Assembly (NCBI GenBank): GCA_050246915.1
Contig: JBFWVD010000049.1
Span: forward strand, 1 to 38,455
Source: JBFWVD01 sp050246915
GTDB lineage: Bacteria > Actinomycetota > Acidimicrobiia > Acidimicrobiales > Ilumatobacteraceae
DNA: 38,455 nt
Direction: 5' to 3'
Position numbers and translations under genes: made by a program
The notes under the pieces: model-generated
Told to the model about the DNA's origin: nothing
What the model saw: the letters and a program-made list of their open reading frames with translations, nothing else
The model's database searches: none
Shown here: positions 1 through 8,051 of the stretch, one piece after another
Layout of the letters: the number at the start of each line of letters is the position of its first letter
How positions within the stretch are numbered: the first letter of the stretch is position 1

Positions 1-18
1 TGGATCTCCCTGGGGCGT

Positions 19-45
19 TTAGCACTCGGGCCTGTCGAGTGCCAG
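19..45. promoter_or_regulatory. CIRCE-like operator (probable HrcA site)
   Basis: TTAGCACTC at 19-27 is a perfect left half of the CIRCE consensus. A 9-base spacer follows, then GAGTGCCAG at 37-45, which matches the consensus right half GAGTGCTAA at 7 of 9 positions. CIRCE is the binding site of the heat-shock repressor HrcA. It normally controls groESL or hrcA-dnaK operons. galU is not a usual HrcA target, so I infer that the site serves a divergent gene just left of the window. A FmdB-like zinc-ribbon chaperone (Rv0991c type) is a candidate, because such a gene lies near galU in mycobacteria. Confidence 0.75.
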
Positions 46-80
46 AGGGTACTGCCAAGTACTCAAGTTGTGCACACGCG

Positions 81-86
81 TACCGT
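81..86 (+). promoter_or_regulatory. possible -10 box of galU
   Basis: TACCGT fits the actinobacterial TANNNT -10 pattern and ends 9 bases before the galU ATG. No Shine-Dalgarno sequence is visible, so a leaderless or nearly leaderless transcript is possible. I see no convincing -35 box. Confidence 0.3.
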
Positions 87-95
87 TAGACCCCT

Positions 96-980
96 ATGAC
101 CGTTCGCAAAGCCGTCATCCCTGCCGCGGGGATGGGAACTCGTTTCCTCCCCGTCACCAAGTCCACCCCCAAGGAGATGCTGCCGCTCGTCGACAAGCCC
201 GGCATCCAGTGGGTGGTCGAAGAAGCGGTCAACGCCGGCATCCGCGACATCTTGATCATCACAGGTCGTTCCAAGAAGAGCGTCGAGGACCACTTCGACT
301 ACGCCCCCGAACTGGAGGCGTCGCTGGAGAAGTCGGGCAAGCACGAAGCCGCCGCCCAGGTGCGCGCCCTCGCCGAGATGGCCGAGGTGCACTTCGTCCG
401 CCAGGGCAACCCGCGCGGCCTCGGTCATGCCGTGGGCATGGCCCGTGCCCACGTGGGCGATGAGCCGTTCGCCGTGTTGCTCCCCGACGATCTGATGGAC
501 GAGCGGGCCACGTTGCTGGCCGACATGATCGCGGTGACCAACCGGACCAACGCGCCGTGCATCGCCCTCAAGCGCTTCCCCGGCGATGAGATCTCGCTGT
601 ACGGCGCGGTGGCGTCGCAAGCGGTCGAGGGTCAGCCCAACGTGGTGCGCATCAGCGACATGGTCGAGAAGCCCAAGCCCGCTGATGCCCCGAGCGATCT
701 GGCCATCATGGGCCGCTATGTGTTGACGCCGGACATCTTCGACAAGATCGACAAGCTCGAGCCCGGCGCCGGTGGCGAGCTGCAGCTCACCGATGCCATG
801 CGCGCCCTGTGTCACGAGCGCGACTTCTACGGGCTCATCTTCGACACCGGTCGCTACGACACCGGCAACAAGCTCGATTGGCTGCGGGCCACCGTCGAAG
901 TGGCGTTGCGACACAGCGAGCTGGGACCGGGCTTCCGCGAGGCGCTCACCGAGATCGTGCGCGCCGAGGGCATCCGCTGA
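96..980 (+). CDS. galU: UTP--glucose-1-phosphate uridylyltransferase
   Basis: This enzyme makes UDP-glucose from UTP and glucose-1-phosphate in the cytoplasm, feeding glycan and envelope polysaccharide synthesis. The 294-residue length is normal for bacterial GalU. The N-terminus carries the nucleotidyltransferase signature: AAGMGTR at residues 10-16, followed by KSTPKEMLPLVDKP around 22-35. GHAVGMARAHVG and the FAVLLPDD segment follow in the expected order. The ATG at 96 places the Rossmann-like strand at the very N-terminus and has no clear ribosome binding site. Its neighbour order (galU, then a MoeA homologue) matches that of many actinobacteria. The next gene, at 1020, is convergent. Confidence 0.95.
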   Translation: MTVRKAVIPAAGMGTRFLPVTKSTPKEMLPLVDKPGIQWVVEEAVNAGIRDILIITGRSKKSVEDHFDYAPELEASLEKSGKHEAAAQVRALAEMAEVHFVRQGNPRGLGHAVGMARAHVGDEPFAVLLPDDLMDERATLLADMIAVTNRTNAPCIALKRFPGDEISLYGAVASQAVEGQPNVVRISDMVEKPKPADAPSDLAIMGRYVLTPDIFDKIDKLEPGAGGELQLTDAMRALCHERDFYGLIFDTGRYDTGNKLDWLRATVEVALRHSELGPGFREALTEIVRAEGIR

Positions 981-1019
981 TCGCTGGTCTGCAGTGGCCT
1001 TCCACCGCTGGCGTCAATT

Positions 1020-1577
1020 TTAGTTGACACGCTGGAATCGTCCGGGATGGTCGAGGACGAGTCCACGCTCATCCACCTCCAATTCGGCACGATCGCCCGA
1101 CTCCGGCCAGTCGAACTGCCAACGCGACTCGCTCAGACGCGTGTAGCGATGCACCGTCGGTGAGATGGCCAACGTCTCGGGATCGATGACCGCCACCTTC
1201 ACCTCGGCGGTGTCGCCGACGTGGAGCGGCGCCAGTCGATTGATCGCCATCGCGTTGGTGAACGGGGTGCATGCCAGATGCAGACCGCTGCATCCATCGA
1301 GGTCGGGTCGATGCGCCCCGTTGACCTCACCCCATCGCCCGCCGCCATCGGTCCCCAGCCACAGATCGGGGTCCTCCAGATCGCGGAACAACAGGAACTG
1401 ACGGATCTGCCAGTGCTCGTCGAGGCGGATGGCGTACTGGATCTCGGGGCCGGTCACGATGCCGTCGGCGGTCCATCCGCCCGATTCGAACCGGAGCCGC
1501 AACACCTCGTGTGAACTGCCGTCGACCGAGATCCATTCGGCCTCGATGGCAGGAACGGATTCAGCTCCAGACGTCAT
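1020..1577 (-). CDS. putative glycolipid-binding family protein (PF06475-like)
   Basis: This 185-residue protein resembles the Glycolipid_bind (formerly DUF1089) family. Visible family traits are a central LDGCSGLHLACTPFTN segment, then INRL, a VHRYTRL motif, and the ending VDERGLVLDHPGRFQRV. The family has a structure suggestive of lipid or glycolipid binding, but its biological role is not established. There is no signal peptide or membrane helix, so it is probably cytoplasmic. I chose the ATG at 1577 because the homologous region begins shortly after it; upstream in-frame sequence lies antisense to moeA. The gene is convergent with galU (39 bases apart) and divergent from moeA with only 21 bases between starts, so the two promoters must overlap the opposing genes. 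Confidence 0.75.
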   Translation of the reverse strand: MTSGAESVPAIEAEWISVDGSSHEVLRLRFESGGWTADGIVTGPEIQYAIRLDEHWQIRQFLLFRDLEDPDLWLGTDGGGRWGEVNGAHRPDLDGCSGLHLACTPFTNAMAINRLAPLHVGDTAEVKVAVIDPETLAISPTVHRYTRLSESRWQFDWPESGDRAELEVDERGLVLDHPGRFQRVN

Positions 1578-1598
1578 GGCGATGATTCTGCCGCCAGA

Positions 1599-2864
1599 AT
1601 GGCGGATGTGATCTCCGTCGCCGAAGCCCGAGCCCGCATCTTCGAACAACTCCCTCGACTGCACCCCAAGGGTCAGCCCCTGTCCGAAGTGCTCGGCTGC
1701 GTCACCTCGGTGCCACTCGAGGCCCCCGAGGCGGTGCCTCCGTTCGACAACACCGCGGTGGACGGGTTCGCCGTGCATGCGGCCGACACGTCCTCGGCTC
1801 CGGTCGAACTGACCGTGGTGGGCACGCTGCCCGCCGGCGCGGCGTGGCCCGATGTCATTGCGCCGGGCACCGCGCTGCGCATCATGACCGGCGCCCCGAT
1901 GCCCGCTGGCGCCGATGCCGTTGTCATGGTGGAAGACACCGCAATTCTGGAACACACAGGGACCGTCAGCGCCGCCGACGCGGGAGCGGAGATCGTTCGC
2001 ATCGGGCGCAGCGTGAACCCAGGGGACGCGGTTCGACGGGCCGGCAGCGACGTGCGCGCCGGGGAGTTGGTGTTCGACCGATTCACGGTCATCGGCCCCG
2101 CCCACGTGGGCATGCTCGCCTCGATGGGATATCGCCGAGTGCCGGTGTTCAGCCGGGCTCGCGTCGGCGTGCTCTCGACCGGCGACGAATTGGTGGACGA
2201 TGGCAGCGCGCTGCAGCCCGGGCAGATCCGCGAGTCGAACCGCCAGATGCTGCTCGCCGCCGTGGCTGCGGCCAACTGCGTGCCGGTGGACCTCGGCGTG
2301 GCCCGCGATACCCGCGAGGCCATCACCGCCGCACTCGATCGTGGTGTGGCCGACTGCGATGCGATCGTCACCTCCGGCGGGGTGAGCATGGGCGACTTCG
2401 ACCTCATCAAGGTGCTGCTGCGCGAGCGCGGCGAGATGAACTGGATGCAGCTCGCCATCAAGCCGGCCAAACCGTTCGCGTTCGGCGTCTTGCCCGGGCC
2501 CAAGAGCGACGTCGGCGTGCCCATCTTCGGCCTGCCGGGCAATCCGGTCAGCTCCCTGGTGAGCTTCGAACTGCTCGCCCGTCCGGCGCTACGTCACATG
2601 ATGGGGTTCCCCAACCCCGATCGACCGATCATCAGCGCCATCACTGATGATGGCCTGCGTCGACGGCCCGACGGCAAGACCCACTACACGCGGGTGCACG
2701 GTCGTTTCGAGGCCGATGGTCGTTTCCACATCCGGTCCACTGGAGAACAGGGCTCGCACCAACTCGCGTCGACCTCGGCGGCCAACGCTCTGGCCGTGGT
2801 TCCCGATGGTGACGGCATCGCCGCAGGCGGTTCGGTGGACGTGATCGTGCTGTCCCTCGGCTGA
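1599..2864 (+). CDS. moeA: MoeA/gephyrin-family protein (molybdopterin molybdotransferase, or Glp-type divisome protein)
   Basis: The 421-residue length suits MoeA. The conserved order is visible: VDGFAV around residue 55, RIMTGAPMPAGADAVV at 94-109, STGDEL at 193-198, SGGVSMGD at 259-266, KPAKP at 288-292 and GLPGNP at 311-316, then the C-terminal beta domain. MoeA inserts molybdate into adenylylated molybdopterin. In Corynebacterium a MoeA-like protein (Glp) instead binds FtsZ and a membrane receptor, GlpR, and works in cell division. The candidate receptor gene at 4768 lies three genes downstream, so a divisome role is plausible here. The motifs are intact and moaA and moaC lie alongside, so cofactor synthesis is equally supported. 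The two roles cannot be separated from this sequence. Only 21 bases separate its start from that of the divergent gene. Confidence 0.9.
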   Translation: MADVISVAEARARIFEQLPRLHPKGQPLSEVLGCVTSVPLEAPEAVPPFDNTAVDGFAVHAADTSSAPVELTVVGTLPAGAAWPDVIAPGTALRIMTGAPMPAGADAVVMVEDTAILEHTGTVSAADAGAEIVRIGRSVNPGDAVRRAGSDVRAGELVFDRFTVIGPAHVGMLASMGYRRVPVFSRARVGVLSTGDELVDDGSALQPGQIRESNRQMLLAAVAAANCVPVDLGVARDTREAITAALDRGVADCDAIVTSGGVSMGDFDLIKVLLRERGEMNWMQLAIKPAKPFAFGVLPGPKSDVGVPIFGLPGNPVSSLVSFELLARPALRHMMGFPNPDRPIISAITDDGLRRRPDGKTHYTRVHGRFEADGRFHIRSTGEQGSHQLASTSAANALAVVPDGDGIAAGGSVDVIVLSLG

Positions 2865-2920
2865 CGCACCTCGCGAGTGCCTGTGGACGCCCGCCATGGT
2901 GCCTTGCGTCACGGGACCGG

Positions 2921-2926
2921 TATCGT
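2921..2926 (+). promoter_or_regulatory. possible -10 box giving a leaderless moaA transcript
   Basis: TATCGT fits TANNNT and is separated from the moaA ATG by exactly 6 bases (GACCCC). Transcription would then start at or next to the start codon. No Shine-Dalgarno sequence is present in this short space, and no good -35 box is seen. Confidence 0.4.
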
Positions 2927-2932
2927 GACCCC

Positions 2933-3958
2933 ATGGCGCCCGTTGACCGATCCGATCCCAGTGATCTCGTCGACCCGTTCGGGCGTACGGTCCGCGATCT
3001 ACGGATCTCCATCACCGACCGGTGCAACTTCCGGTGCACCTACTGCATGCCGTCCGAAGGCATGGTCTGGCTGCCCCGCGAAGAGCTGCTCACCTTCGAA
3101 GAGATCGAGCGCCTGGCCCGCATCTGCGTCGAGCGCTTCGGGGTCGATTCGCTCCGTCTCACTGGTGGCGAGCCCACTGTCCGGGCCCATCTGGCGGTTC
3201 TGGTCGACAAGCTCGCCCAGCTTCGCCTGGCCGATGGTCGCAAGCCCGATCTGGCCCTCACCACGAACGGTGCCACGTTCCGGTTGCTCGCGGCCGATCT
3301 GCGAGCCGCTGGTCTCGACCGGGTCAACATCTCCCTCGACTCGCTGCAGCGTGAGCGTTTCGCCGCCATCACCCGCCGCGACGACCTGGCCAAGGTGCTC
3401 GACGGAATAGCGGCGGCCAAGGAAGCGGGCTTCGACCCCGTCAAGATCAATTGCGTCGTGGAGCGTGGGGTGAACGACGACGAGATCGTCGACATCGCAG
3501 CATGGGGTCGCGACGAGGGTCTCGCCGTGCGGTTCATCGAGTTCATGCCGCTCGACGCCAGCGGGGACTGGCAGCGCTCGACGGTGGTGGGGCAGGACGA
3601 GATCGTGAGCCGCATCGCCGCGGTGTTCCCGTTGTCGCCAGCACCCAATCGCGGCGCCGCGCCGGCCGATCGTTGGCTGTACGACGACGGCAAGGGCGAT
3701 GTCGGGGTCATCCCCAGTGTCACCAAACCGTTCTGCGGTGATTGCGATCGGGTGCGGCTCACCGCTGAGGGTCAGTTCCGTACCTGCTTGTTCGAGACCC
3801 GCGAGTTCGACCTGCGGGCCATGTTGCGTGGCGGGTCGAGCGATGACGAGCTCGCCGCCGAGATCCGCCGCGCCGTGGGCACCAAGTGGGCCGGCCATCA
3901 GATCGGACAGGTCACGTTCATCCGCCCGAACCGGTCGATGAGCCAGATCGGCGGCTGA
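2933..3958 (+). CDS. moaA: GTP 3',8-cyclase
   Basis: MoaA is a radical-SAM enzyme that, with MoaC, converts GTP to cyclic pyranopterin monophosphate in molybdenum cofactor synthesis. The N-terminal SAM iron-sulfur cluster motif CNFRCTYC has Cys31, Cys35 and Cys38. The second cluster, which binds the GTP-derived substrate, is represented by Cys268, Cys271 and Cys285 (FCGDC, then RTC). The protein ends in the Gly-Gly pair that is functionally important in MoaA. At 341 residues it is full length. It follows moeA by 68 bases and precedes moaC, so the three form a compact cofactor cluster. Confidence 0.96.
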   Translation: MAPVDRSDPSDLVDPFGRTVRDLRISITDRCNFRCTYCMPSEGMVWLPREELLTFEEIERLARICVERFGVDSLRLTGGEPTVRAHLAVLVDKLAQLRLADGRKPDLALTTNGATFRLLAADLRAAGLDRVNISLDSLQRERFAAITRRDDLAKVLDGIAAAKEAGFDPVKINCVVERGVNDDEIVDIAAWGRDEGLAVRFIEFMPLDASGDWQRSTVVGQDEIVSRIAAVFPLSPAPNRGAAPADRWLYDDGKGDVGVIPSVTKPFCGDCDRVRLTAEGQFRTCLFETREFDLRAMLRGGSSDDELAAEIRRAVGTKWAGHQIGQVTFIRPNRSMSQIGG

Positions 3959-3981
3959 GGCCGTTGTATCGGCTGAGGCCG
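3952..3981 (+). repeat. 12-base direct repeat across the moaA stop
   Basis: CGGCTGAGGCCG occurs at 3952-3963, overlapping the moaA stop codon, and again at 3970-3981, with an 18-base period. It could be a small local duplication. No function is evident. Confidence 0.5.
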
Positions 3982-4015
3982 ATCAGCGAAGGCAAGGCCT
4001 GAGCGCTCGTCCTCC

Positions 4016-4021
4016 TACACT
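4016..4021 (+). promoter_or_regulatory. possible -10 box giving a leaderless moaC transcript
   Basis: TACACT fits TANNNT and ends 6 bases before the ATG at 4028, which is the spacing expected if the transcript begins at the start codon. No Shine-Dalgarno sequence is seen. A GTG at 4025 is an alternative start one codon upstream. Confidence 0.4.
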
Positions 4022-4027
4022 GGCGTG

Positions 4028-4516
4028 ATGCCGGAGTTCACCCACCTCGACCCGCTCGGACGTGCGCGCATGGTGGACGTGACCCCGAAAGAACCCACCC
4101 ATCGTCGAGCGGTTGCCCGGTGCAAGGTGATGATGGCTCCCGAGACGACGTCGGCCATCGCCAACCGTGAGGTGAAGAAGGGCGATGTGCTCGCCGTCGC
4201 ACGCGTGGCTGGGATCCAAGCGGCCAAGCGCACCAGCGACGTGATCCCGCTGTGTCATCCGCTGCTCGTCGGTTCGGTGTACGTGAACTTCGAGATCAAC
4301 GATGACCACGTGGCCATCGAGGCGCAGGTCGACACCGTCGACCGCACCGGTGTGGAGATGGAAGCGCTCCACGCGTGCTCGGTCGCGGCCCTCACCATCT
4401 ACGACATGTGCAAGTCGGCCGATCGCTCGATGGTCATCGGTGAGCTCACGTTGTGGGAGAAGACCGGCGGGCGCTCGGGCACCTATCGACGCGTCGACTC
4501 CAGCCGCGATCTGTGA
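4028..4516 (+). CDS. moaC: cyclic pyranopterin monophosphate synthase
   Basis: MoaC converts the MoaA product, 3',8-cyclo-GTP, to cyclic pyranopterin monophosphate. The 162-residue protein shows the family's conserved PLCHPL loop and the MEALHACSVAALTIYDMCK helix, which carry the active-site residues (His, Asp and Lys in this segment). It has no membrane segments. The ATG at 4028 was preferred over GTG 4025 because it lies 6 bases after a TANNNT box; the difference is one residue. It lies immediately downstream of moaA. moaB/mog, moaD and moaE are not in the window. Confidence 0.96.
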   Translation: MPEFTHLDPLGRARMVDVTPKEPTHRRAVARCKVMMAPETTSAIANREVKKGDVLAVARVAGIQAAKRTSDVIPLCHPLLVGSVYVNFEINDDHVAIEAQVDTVDRTGVEMEALHACSVAALTIYDMCKSADRSMVIGELTLWEKTGGRSGTYRRVDSSRDL

Positions 4517-4767
4517 CCATTCGGCGCTGATCGGCCGCGGGTCGCGCGTTCCGTGGCCGTCGGAACGTCCGAGAAGGGCATGACGGTCGTTTGACCGCGA
4601 TCAGTGATCATCAAGTCACCCCGAGGGATTGCGACGGCCGCCGCGGGCGTAGTAGACCCTTTCGGTTGCCGGTCTGCGGATCGGCGTCATCTCGTCAACG
4701 TGGACCATCCACCATTGGCTCAGCCATGGTGATTACGGTCCCCCGGCACTAAAGGCAGGCGCGGAGC

Positions 4768-5274
4768 GTGACTGAGTTGCTCATCGTTCTCTTGGCGGTC
4801 GTGTGGACAGCTGTGTTGGTACCGCCGTGGGTGCGGAGCCTTCGCGAAGGTCGTCCTGGTGACTCCATCTCGAGTTTCCGTCGACAGCTCAATGTCCTCG
4901 AGCGCGGTACGCACGAGTCCATGCCCGCCTATCGGCGACCGAACACGGGGCGCCCGTTCGGCGAGCCGGGCTATTCCGGCTATGGCGGCTCGGTGCCCAT
5001 GAACCGTCCGGGCCCGGCGCGCAGCGCCTATGGCGCGCGCCGGCCCGCTTCGCCCAGTCCGTACGCCCGTCAGCGTCGTCGGCAGGTGTTGCTCACCCTC
5101 GTGGCTGCTTTTCTCATCACCGGGTCGATGGCCCTCACCGCCGGCGGCACCTTGCTCGTCGGGGTGTTCCTCATCTCGACTCTGGCGCTCATCGGCTACG
5201 TCGCTCTGCTGGTGCAGTTGCAGCGACAGGCAACGATGTATCGCTCGTCGTCGCGCTACCGCTCCGCCGCCTGA
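4768..5274 (+). CDS. small membrane protein, candidate GlpR/SepX orthologue
   Basis: This 168-residue protein has one N-terminal membrane helix (about 3-20), a basic Pro/Gly/Tyr-rich cytoplasmic linker of about 85 residues, and two closely spaced C-terminal helices (about 107-123 and 128-150). Directly after the first helix come PPWVRSLRE and DSISSFRRQLNVLER. This resembles actinobacterial GlpR (Corynebacterium) and SepX (Streptomyces), small membrane proteins of the division machinery with the same helix layout. Its position near galU–moeA–moaC also matches those genomes. SepX function depends on conserved aspartates; Asp32, next to the SSFRRQL motif, is a candidate here, but equivalence is not proven. 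The GTG start at 4768 follows a GGAG with very short spacing. The 251 bases upstream hold no other gene. Confidence 0.7.
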   Translation: MTELLIVLLAVVWTAVLVPPWVRSLREGRPGDSISSFRRQLNVLERGTHESMPAYRRPNTGRPFGEPGYSGYGGSVPMNRPGPARSAYGARRPASPSPYARQRRRQVLLTLVAAFLITGSMALTAGGTLLVGVFLISTLALIGYVALLVQLQRQATMYRSSSRYRSAA

Positions 5275-5357
5275 ACAGCGCTCCACGTCCTCGTCCGAGC
5301 CCGTTCAAACCGTTCTGGGGTTCCGCGCCCTCGACGGCTAAGGTTCGTGACGCCTTC

Positions 5358-5430
5358 GGGGGTGTAGCTCAGTTGGCAGAGCGCAACAATCGCACTGTTG
5401 AGGCCAGGGGTTCGATTCCCCTCACCTCCA
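5358..5430 (+). tRNA. tRNA-Ala (anticodon CGC)
   Basis: A complete 73-base cloverleaf can be drawn. The acceptor GGGGGTG pairs with CACCTCC, including the G3-U70 wobble pair that identifies alanine tRNAs. The D stem is GCTC/GAGC. The anticodon stem CAACA/TGTTG encloses loop ATCGCAC with anticodon CGC, reading GCG codons. The T arm is AGGGG-TTCGATT-CCCCT and the discriminator base is A. The 3' CCA is not encoded (CCC follows), as is common in actinobacteria. Confidence 0.95.
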
Positions 5431-5444
5431 CCCGATGGACGCAA

Positions 5445-5485
5445 CGAGAGCCGATCGCTGAGAAGCGATCGGCTCTCGTGCTTTT
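5445..5485 (+). terminator. intrinsic terminator after tRNA-Ala
   Basis: A 15-base-pair perfect hairpin (arms 5445-5459 and 5464-5478, loop GAGA) is followed by TGCTTTT. It begins 15 bases after the tRNA and probably ends its transcript. It also lies beyond the 3' end of the convergent ABC permease gene. Confidence 0.85.
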
Positions 5486-5538
5486 CGAGCTGAAGCGTTG
5501 CGTGATCGAGCGATCCCCGATCGAGCGATTGAGGTTGC

Positions 5539-8046
5539 CTATGCGGTCGCCATGGCTCGAAGGACCGTGAGGCGGGCAGCTCGGCGGGCGGGCAATACGG
5601 CTGCGACCGCTCCGGCCACTGCGGCGATCGCCGACACCGTGATGAGACCGGTGACCGGGATCGACAGGGTGTCGATGCCCTGATCGGACATGGCCCGCAC
5701 GGTCACCCAGCCGAAGAAGACGCCGACCACGAGGCCCAGTGCTGAACCGAACAACGCCATGATGATCGACTCCCAACGGATCGCAGACCGCACTTGCGAG
5801 CGCGACATGCCCACGGCACGCAGCAAGCCGAGCTCGCGGGTGCGCTCGAAGGTCGACAGGGCCAACGTGTTGGCGATCCCCAGCAGTGCGATGAGCACTG
5901 CCAAGCCCAACAGCGCGTAGAAGAGCCCGAGCACGGTGTCGATGTCGCTGTTCACCGCATGCAAGAAGGCGGCCCTGTCGAGCACCTGGGCGGTGGGATA
6001 ACTCGCCGCCGCTGCCTCGATCGCCGACTCGTCGCCGGTGACGTAGATCTTGGAATCGATCGCCGGCTGCTCGTTGTCGTCGAATGCCGCGAGGTCGACG
6101 AACTGAGGTCCGACCCAATCGGTACCAGCCGAATAGATGGCCTTGACGACCATGGTGGCATCGCCGGTCGGGAAGGTGATCGGCAACGCGCTGCCCAATG
6201 CCAGATGCTCGTTGCGAGCGTGCTCGGCGGAGATCGCCACGCCGTCAGCCCCCATTGCGTCCAGGTTCCCAGAGACGTCGCCGAGTGTGAACAGTTCGCC
6301 GATGGTCGAGGCGTTGAACGCGTTCAGCACCTCGGATCGTCCGTTGATTCTCACGTTGGCGAGGCGCGCCTCGGACACGACCTCGACCTCAGTGCTCATG
6401 CGCAGCGCTGCGGCGAGATCGGGACTGAGGCCGGCGGTGCTGTCGTAGCTACCGGAGTCGACGATGTGGGTCCCGGTGAACTCGGTGGCGAGTGAACCCG
6501 CCACCGACGACTTCACCGAGGTGGCGAACACCATGATGAACCCGACGAGACCAACGCCGATCATGAGCGAAGATGCCGTACGTGCGGTGCGCTTGGGATT
6601 GCGAGCGGCGTTGCGTGCAGCGAGCTCGCCGCTGACGCCTCGAGAGCGCAAGGGCAACGTCAACATCGCGGTGATGGGCCGGACCAGTACCGGTCCGAGG
6701 ACCGAGACACCGACGAAGATCGCCACTGCGCCGACGGCGACGATTGCAAGCGCCTCGGCGGCGACACCGGCGAGCATCGCCGTCACGCCACCGCCCGTGA
6801 CGACGAGGCCGATGCCAGCTCGTTGCCTCGATGCGGCGGAGCGATCCACGTTCGTCTCTCGAAGGGCGGCGATCGGCGCAATGCGAGCGGCGCGTCGGGC
6901 TGGAAGCCACGCTGACACCACGCTGACGAGAAGGCCGACGCCGAACGACAGCGCCATCGACGACGGCACGATCCTCATCGGCCCGTCCGGCAGCGTGAAG
7001 CCGAACGCTGTCATGAGCGATCGAAGTCCGACGGCGACCCCGATACCCACGATCAGCCCTGTTGCCGACGCCACGACGCCGATGGCGGCGGCCTCGATGA
7101 GCACCGAGCGTTTCACCTGCCGACCCGAGGCACCGATCGCACGGAGCATGGCCATCTCCCGTGTGCGCTGGGCGACGATGATTGAGAACGTGTTGTTGAT
7201 GATGAACGCACCGACGAACACGGCGACGAGAGCGAACATGAGGAGCATGGTGTTGAAGCCAGCGAACACTGATCGCAGCTGCGCCTGGTCCTGTTCGATG
7301 AGTCGCTCGCCGGTGATCACCTCGACGTCGTTGCCGACCGCGGCCTGCACCCGTGATGCGAGCTCCGACTGTGATCGACCCGGCTCAGCGGTGACGGCAA
7401 TGCCGTCGGCCTTCCCGATGGTGCCCAGCAGCTCGGCTGCGGCCGCGTCTGTGAAGAGCACCGCGGTCGCGCCAGCGGGGGAGTCGTTGTCACCGAACCG
7501 GGCGATACCGGCGACGGTGAACTGCCGTGGGTCGCGTTTGGTCAGGACTGTGGCCACGTCACCAGGTCGATAGCCGGCCTTGTCGGCGCTCGCTTTGTCG
7601 ATGACGATCTCGTCATCGTTGCTCGGCGTGCGCCCGGCCGCGAGCTCGTATGGGTTCAGGTCATCGACGCTGACCCAGTTCGTCCCGAATGCCGGGCTCT
7701 TGTTGGGATCGCCGATGGGCTTGCCCGATCTGTCGACGAGTTGCGCGTAGCCGTTGATCCGCAGAGCGACTCGATCGACGCCGTCGACGGCGGCAACGGT
7801 GCTCGCCAGCGATGCGTCGAGCAACGGGCCTGATTGCCCGTAGCCGATCTCGATCGCCGAAGGCGTGCGGATGTAGGCATCGACGCCCCGGTTGGCATCG
7901 GCCAACGCAGAGTCGAATGTCGCACCGACGGTGTCGGTGAAGATCGAGGTGCCGGCCATGAAGGCCACGCCGATCACCACGGCCACGGCGGTGGTGAAGA
8001 GCCGGAGCTTGCGCGCCGCGAGTTCTTTGAGCGTGAGCTTGAACAT
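5539..8046 (-). CDS. ABC transporter permease, FtsX/MacB-like
   Basis: This 835-residue membrane subunit probably works with the ATPase encoded just upstream at 8052. An N-terminal helix (residues about 12-32, ARKLRLFTTAVAVVIGVAFMAG) is followed by a large MacB-type extracytoplasmic domain. A first FtsX core follows with several helices around residues 265-380 (FNTMLLMFALVAVFVGAFIINNTF, REMAMLRAIGA). After another anchor and extracytoplasmic region comes a second FtsX core at the C-terminus with the matching motif RELGLLRAVGMSRSQV. The doubled architecture is typical of actinobacterial exporters related to lipoprotein-release and peptide-efflux systems. The substrate cannot be told from the sequence. 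A GGAGG lies about 10 bases before the start, and the gene is 5 bases from the ATPase. Confidence 0.9.
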   Translation of the reverse strand: MFKLTLKELAARKLRLFTTAVAVVIGVAFMAGTSIFTDTVGATFDSALADANRGVDAYIRTPSAIEIGYGQSGPLLDASLASTVAAVDGVDRVALRINGYAQLVDRSGKPIGDPNKSPAFGTNWVSVDDLNPYELAAGRTPSNDDEIVIDKASADKAGYRPGDVATVLTKRDPRQFTVAGIARFGDNDSPAGATAVLFTDAAAAELLGTIGKADGIAVTAEPGRSQSELASRVQAAVGNDVEVITGERLIEQDQAQLRSVFAGFNTMLLMFALVAVFVGAFIINNTFSIIVAQRTREMAMLRAIGASGRQVKRSVLIEAAAIGVVASATGLIVGIGVAVGLRSLMTAFGFTLPDGPMRIVPSSMALSFGVGLLVSVVSAWLPARRAARIAPIAALRETNVDRSAASRQRAGIGLVVTGGGVTAMLAGVAAEALAIVAVGAVAIFVGVSVLGPVLVRPITAMLTLPLRSRGVSGELAARNAARNPKRTARTASSLMIGVGLVGFIMVFATSVKSSVAGSLATEFTGTHIVDSGSYDSTAGLSPDLAAALRMSTEVEVVSEARLANVRINGRSEVLNAFNASTIGELFTLGDVSGNLDAMGADGVAISAEHARNEHLALGSALPITFPTGDATMVVKAIYSAGTDWVGPQFVDLAAFDDNEQPAIDSKIYVTGDESAIEAAAASYPTAQVLDRAAFLHAVNSDIDTVLGLFYALLGLAVLIALLGIANTLALSTFERTRELGLLRAVGMSRSQVRSAIRWESIIMALFGSALGLVVGVFFGWVTVRAMSDQGIDTLSIPVTGLITVSAIAAVAGAVAAVLPARRAARLTVLRAMATA

Positions 8047-8051
8047 GGTGA

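Noticed and set aside
5503..5529. direct repeat GATCGAGCGAT between the tRNA terminator and the ABC permease gene
   Set aside because: It is a short 11-base repeat in a GATCG-rich genome, so it is likely chance.
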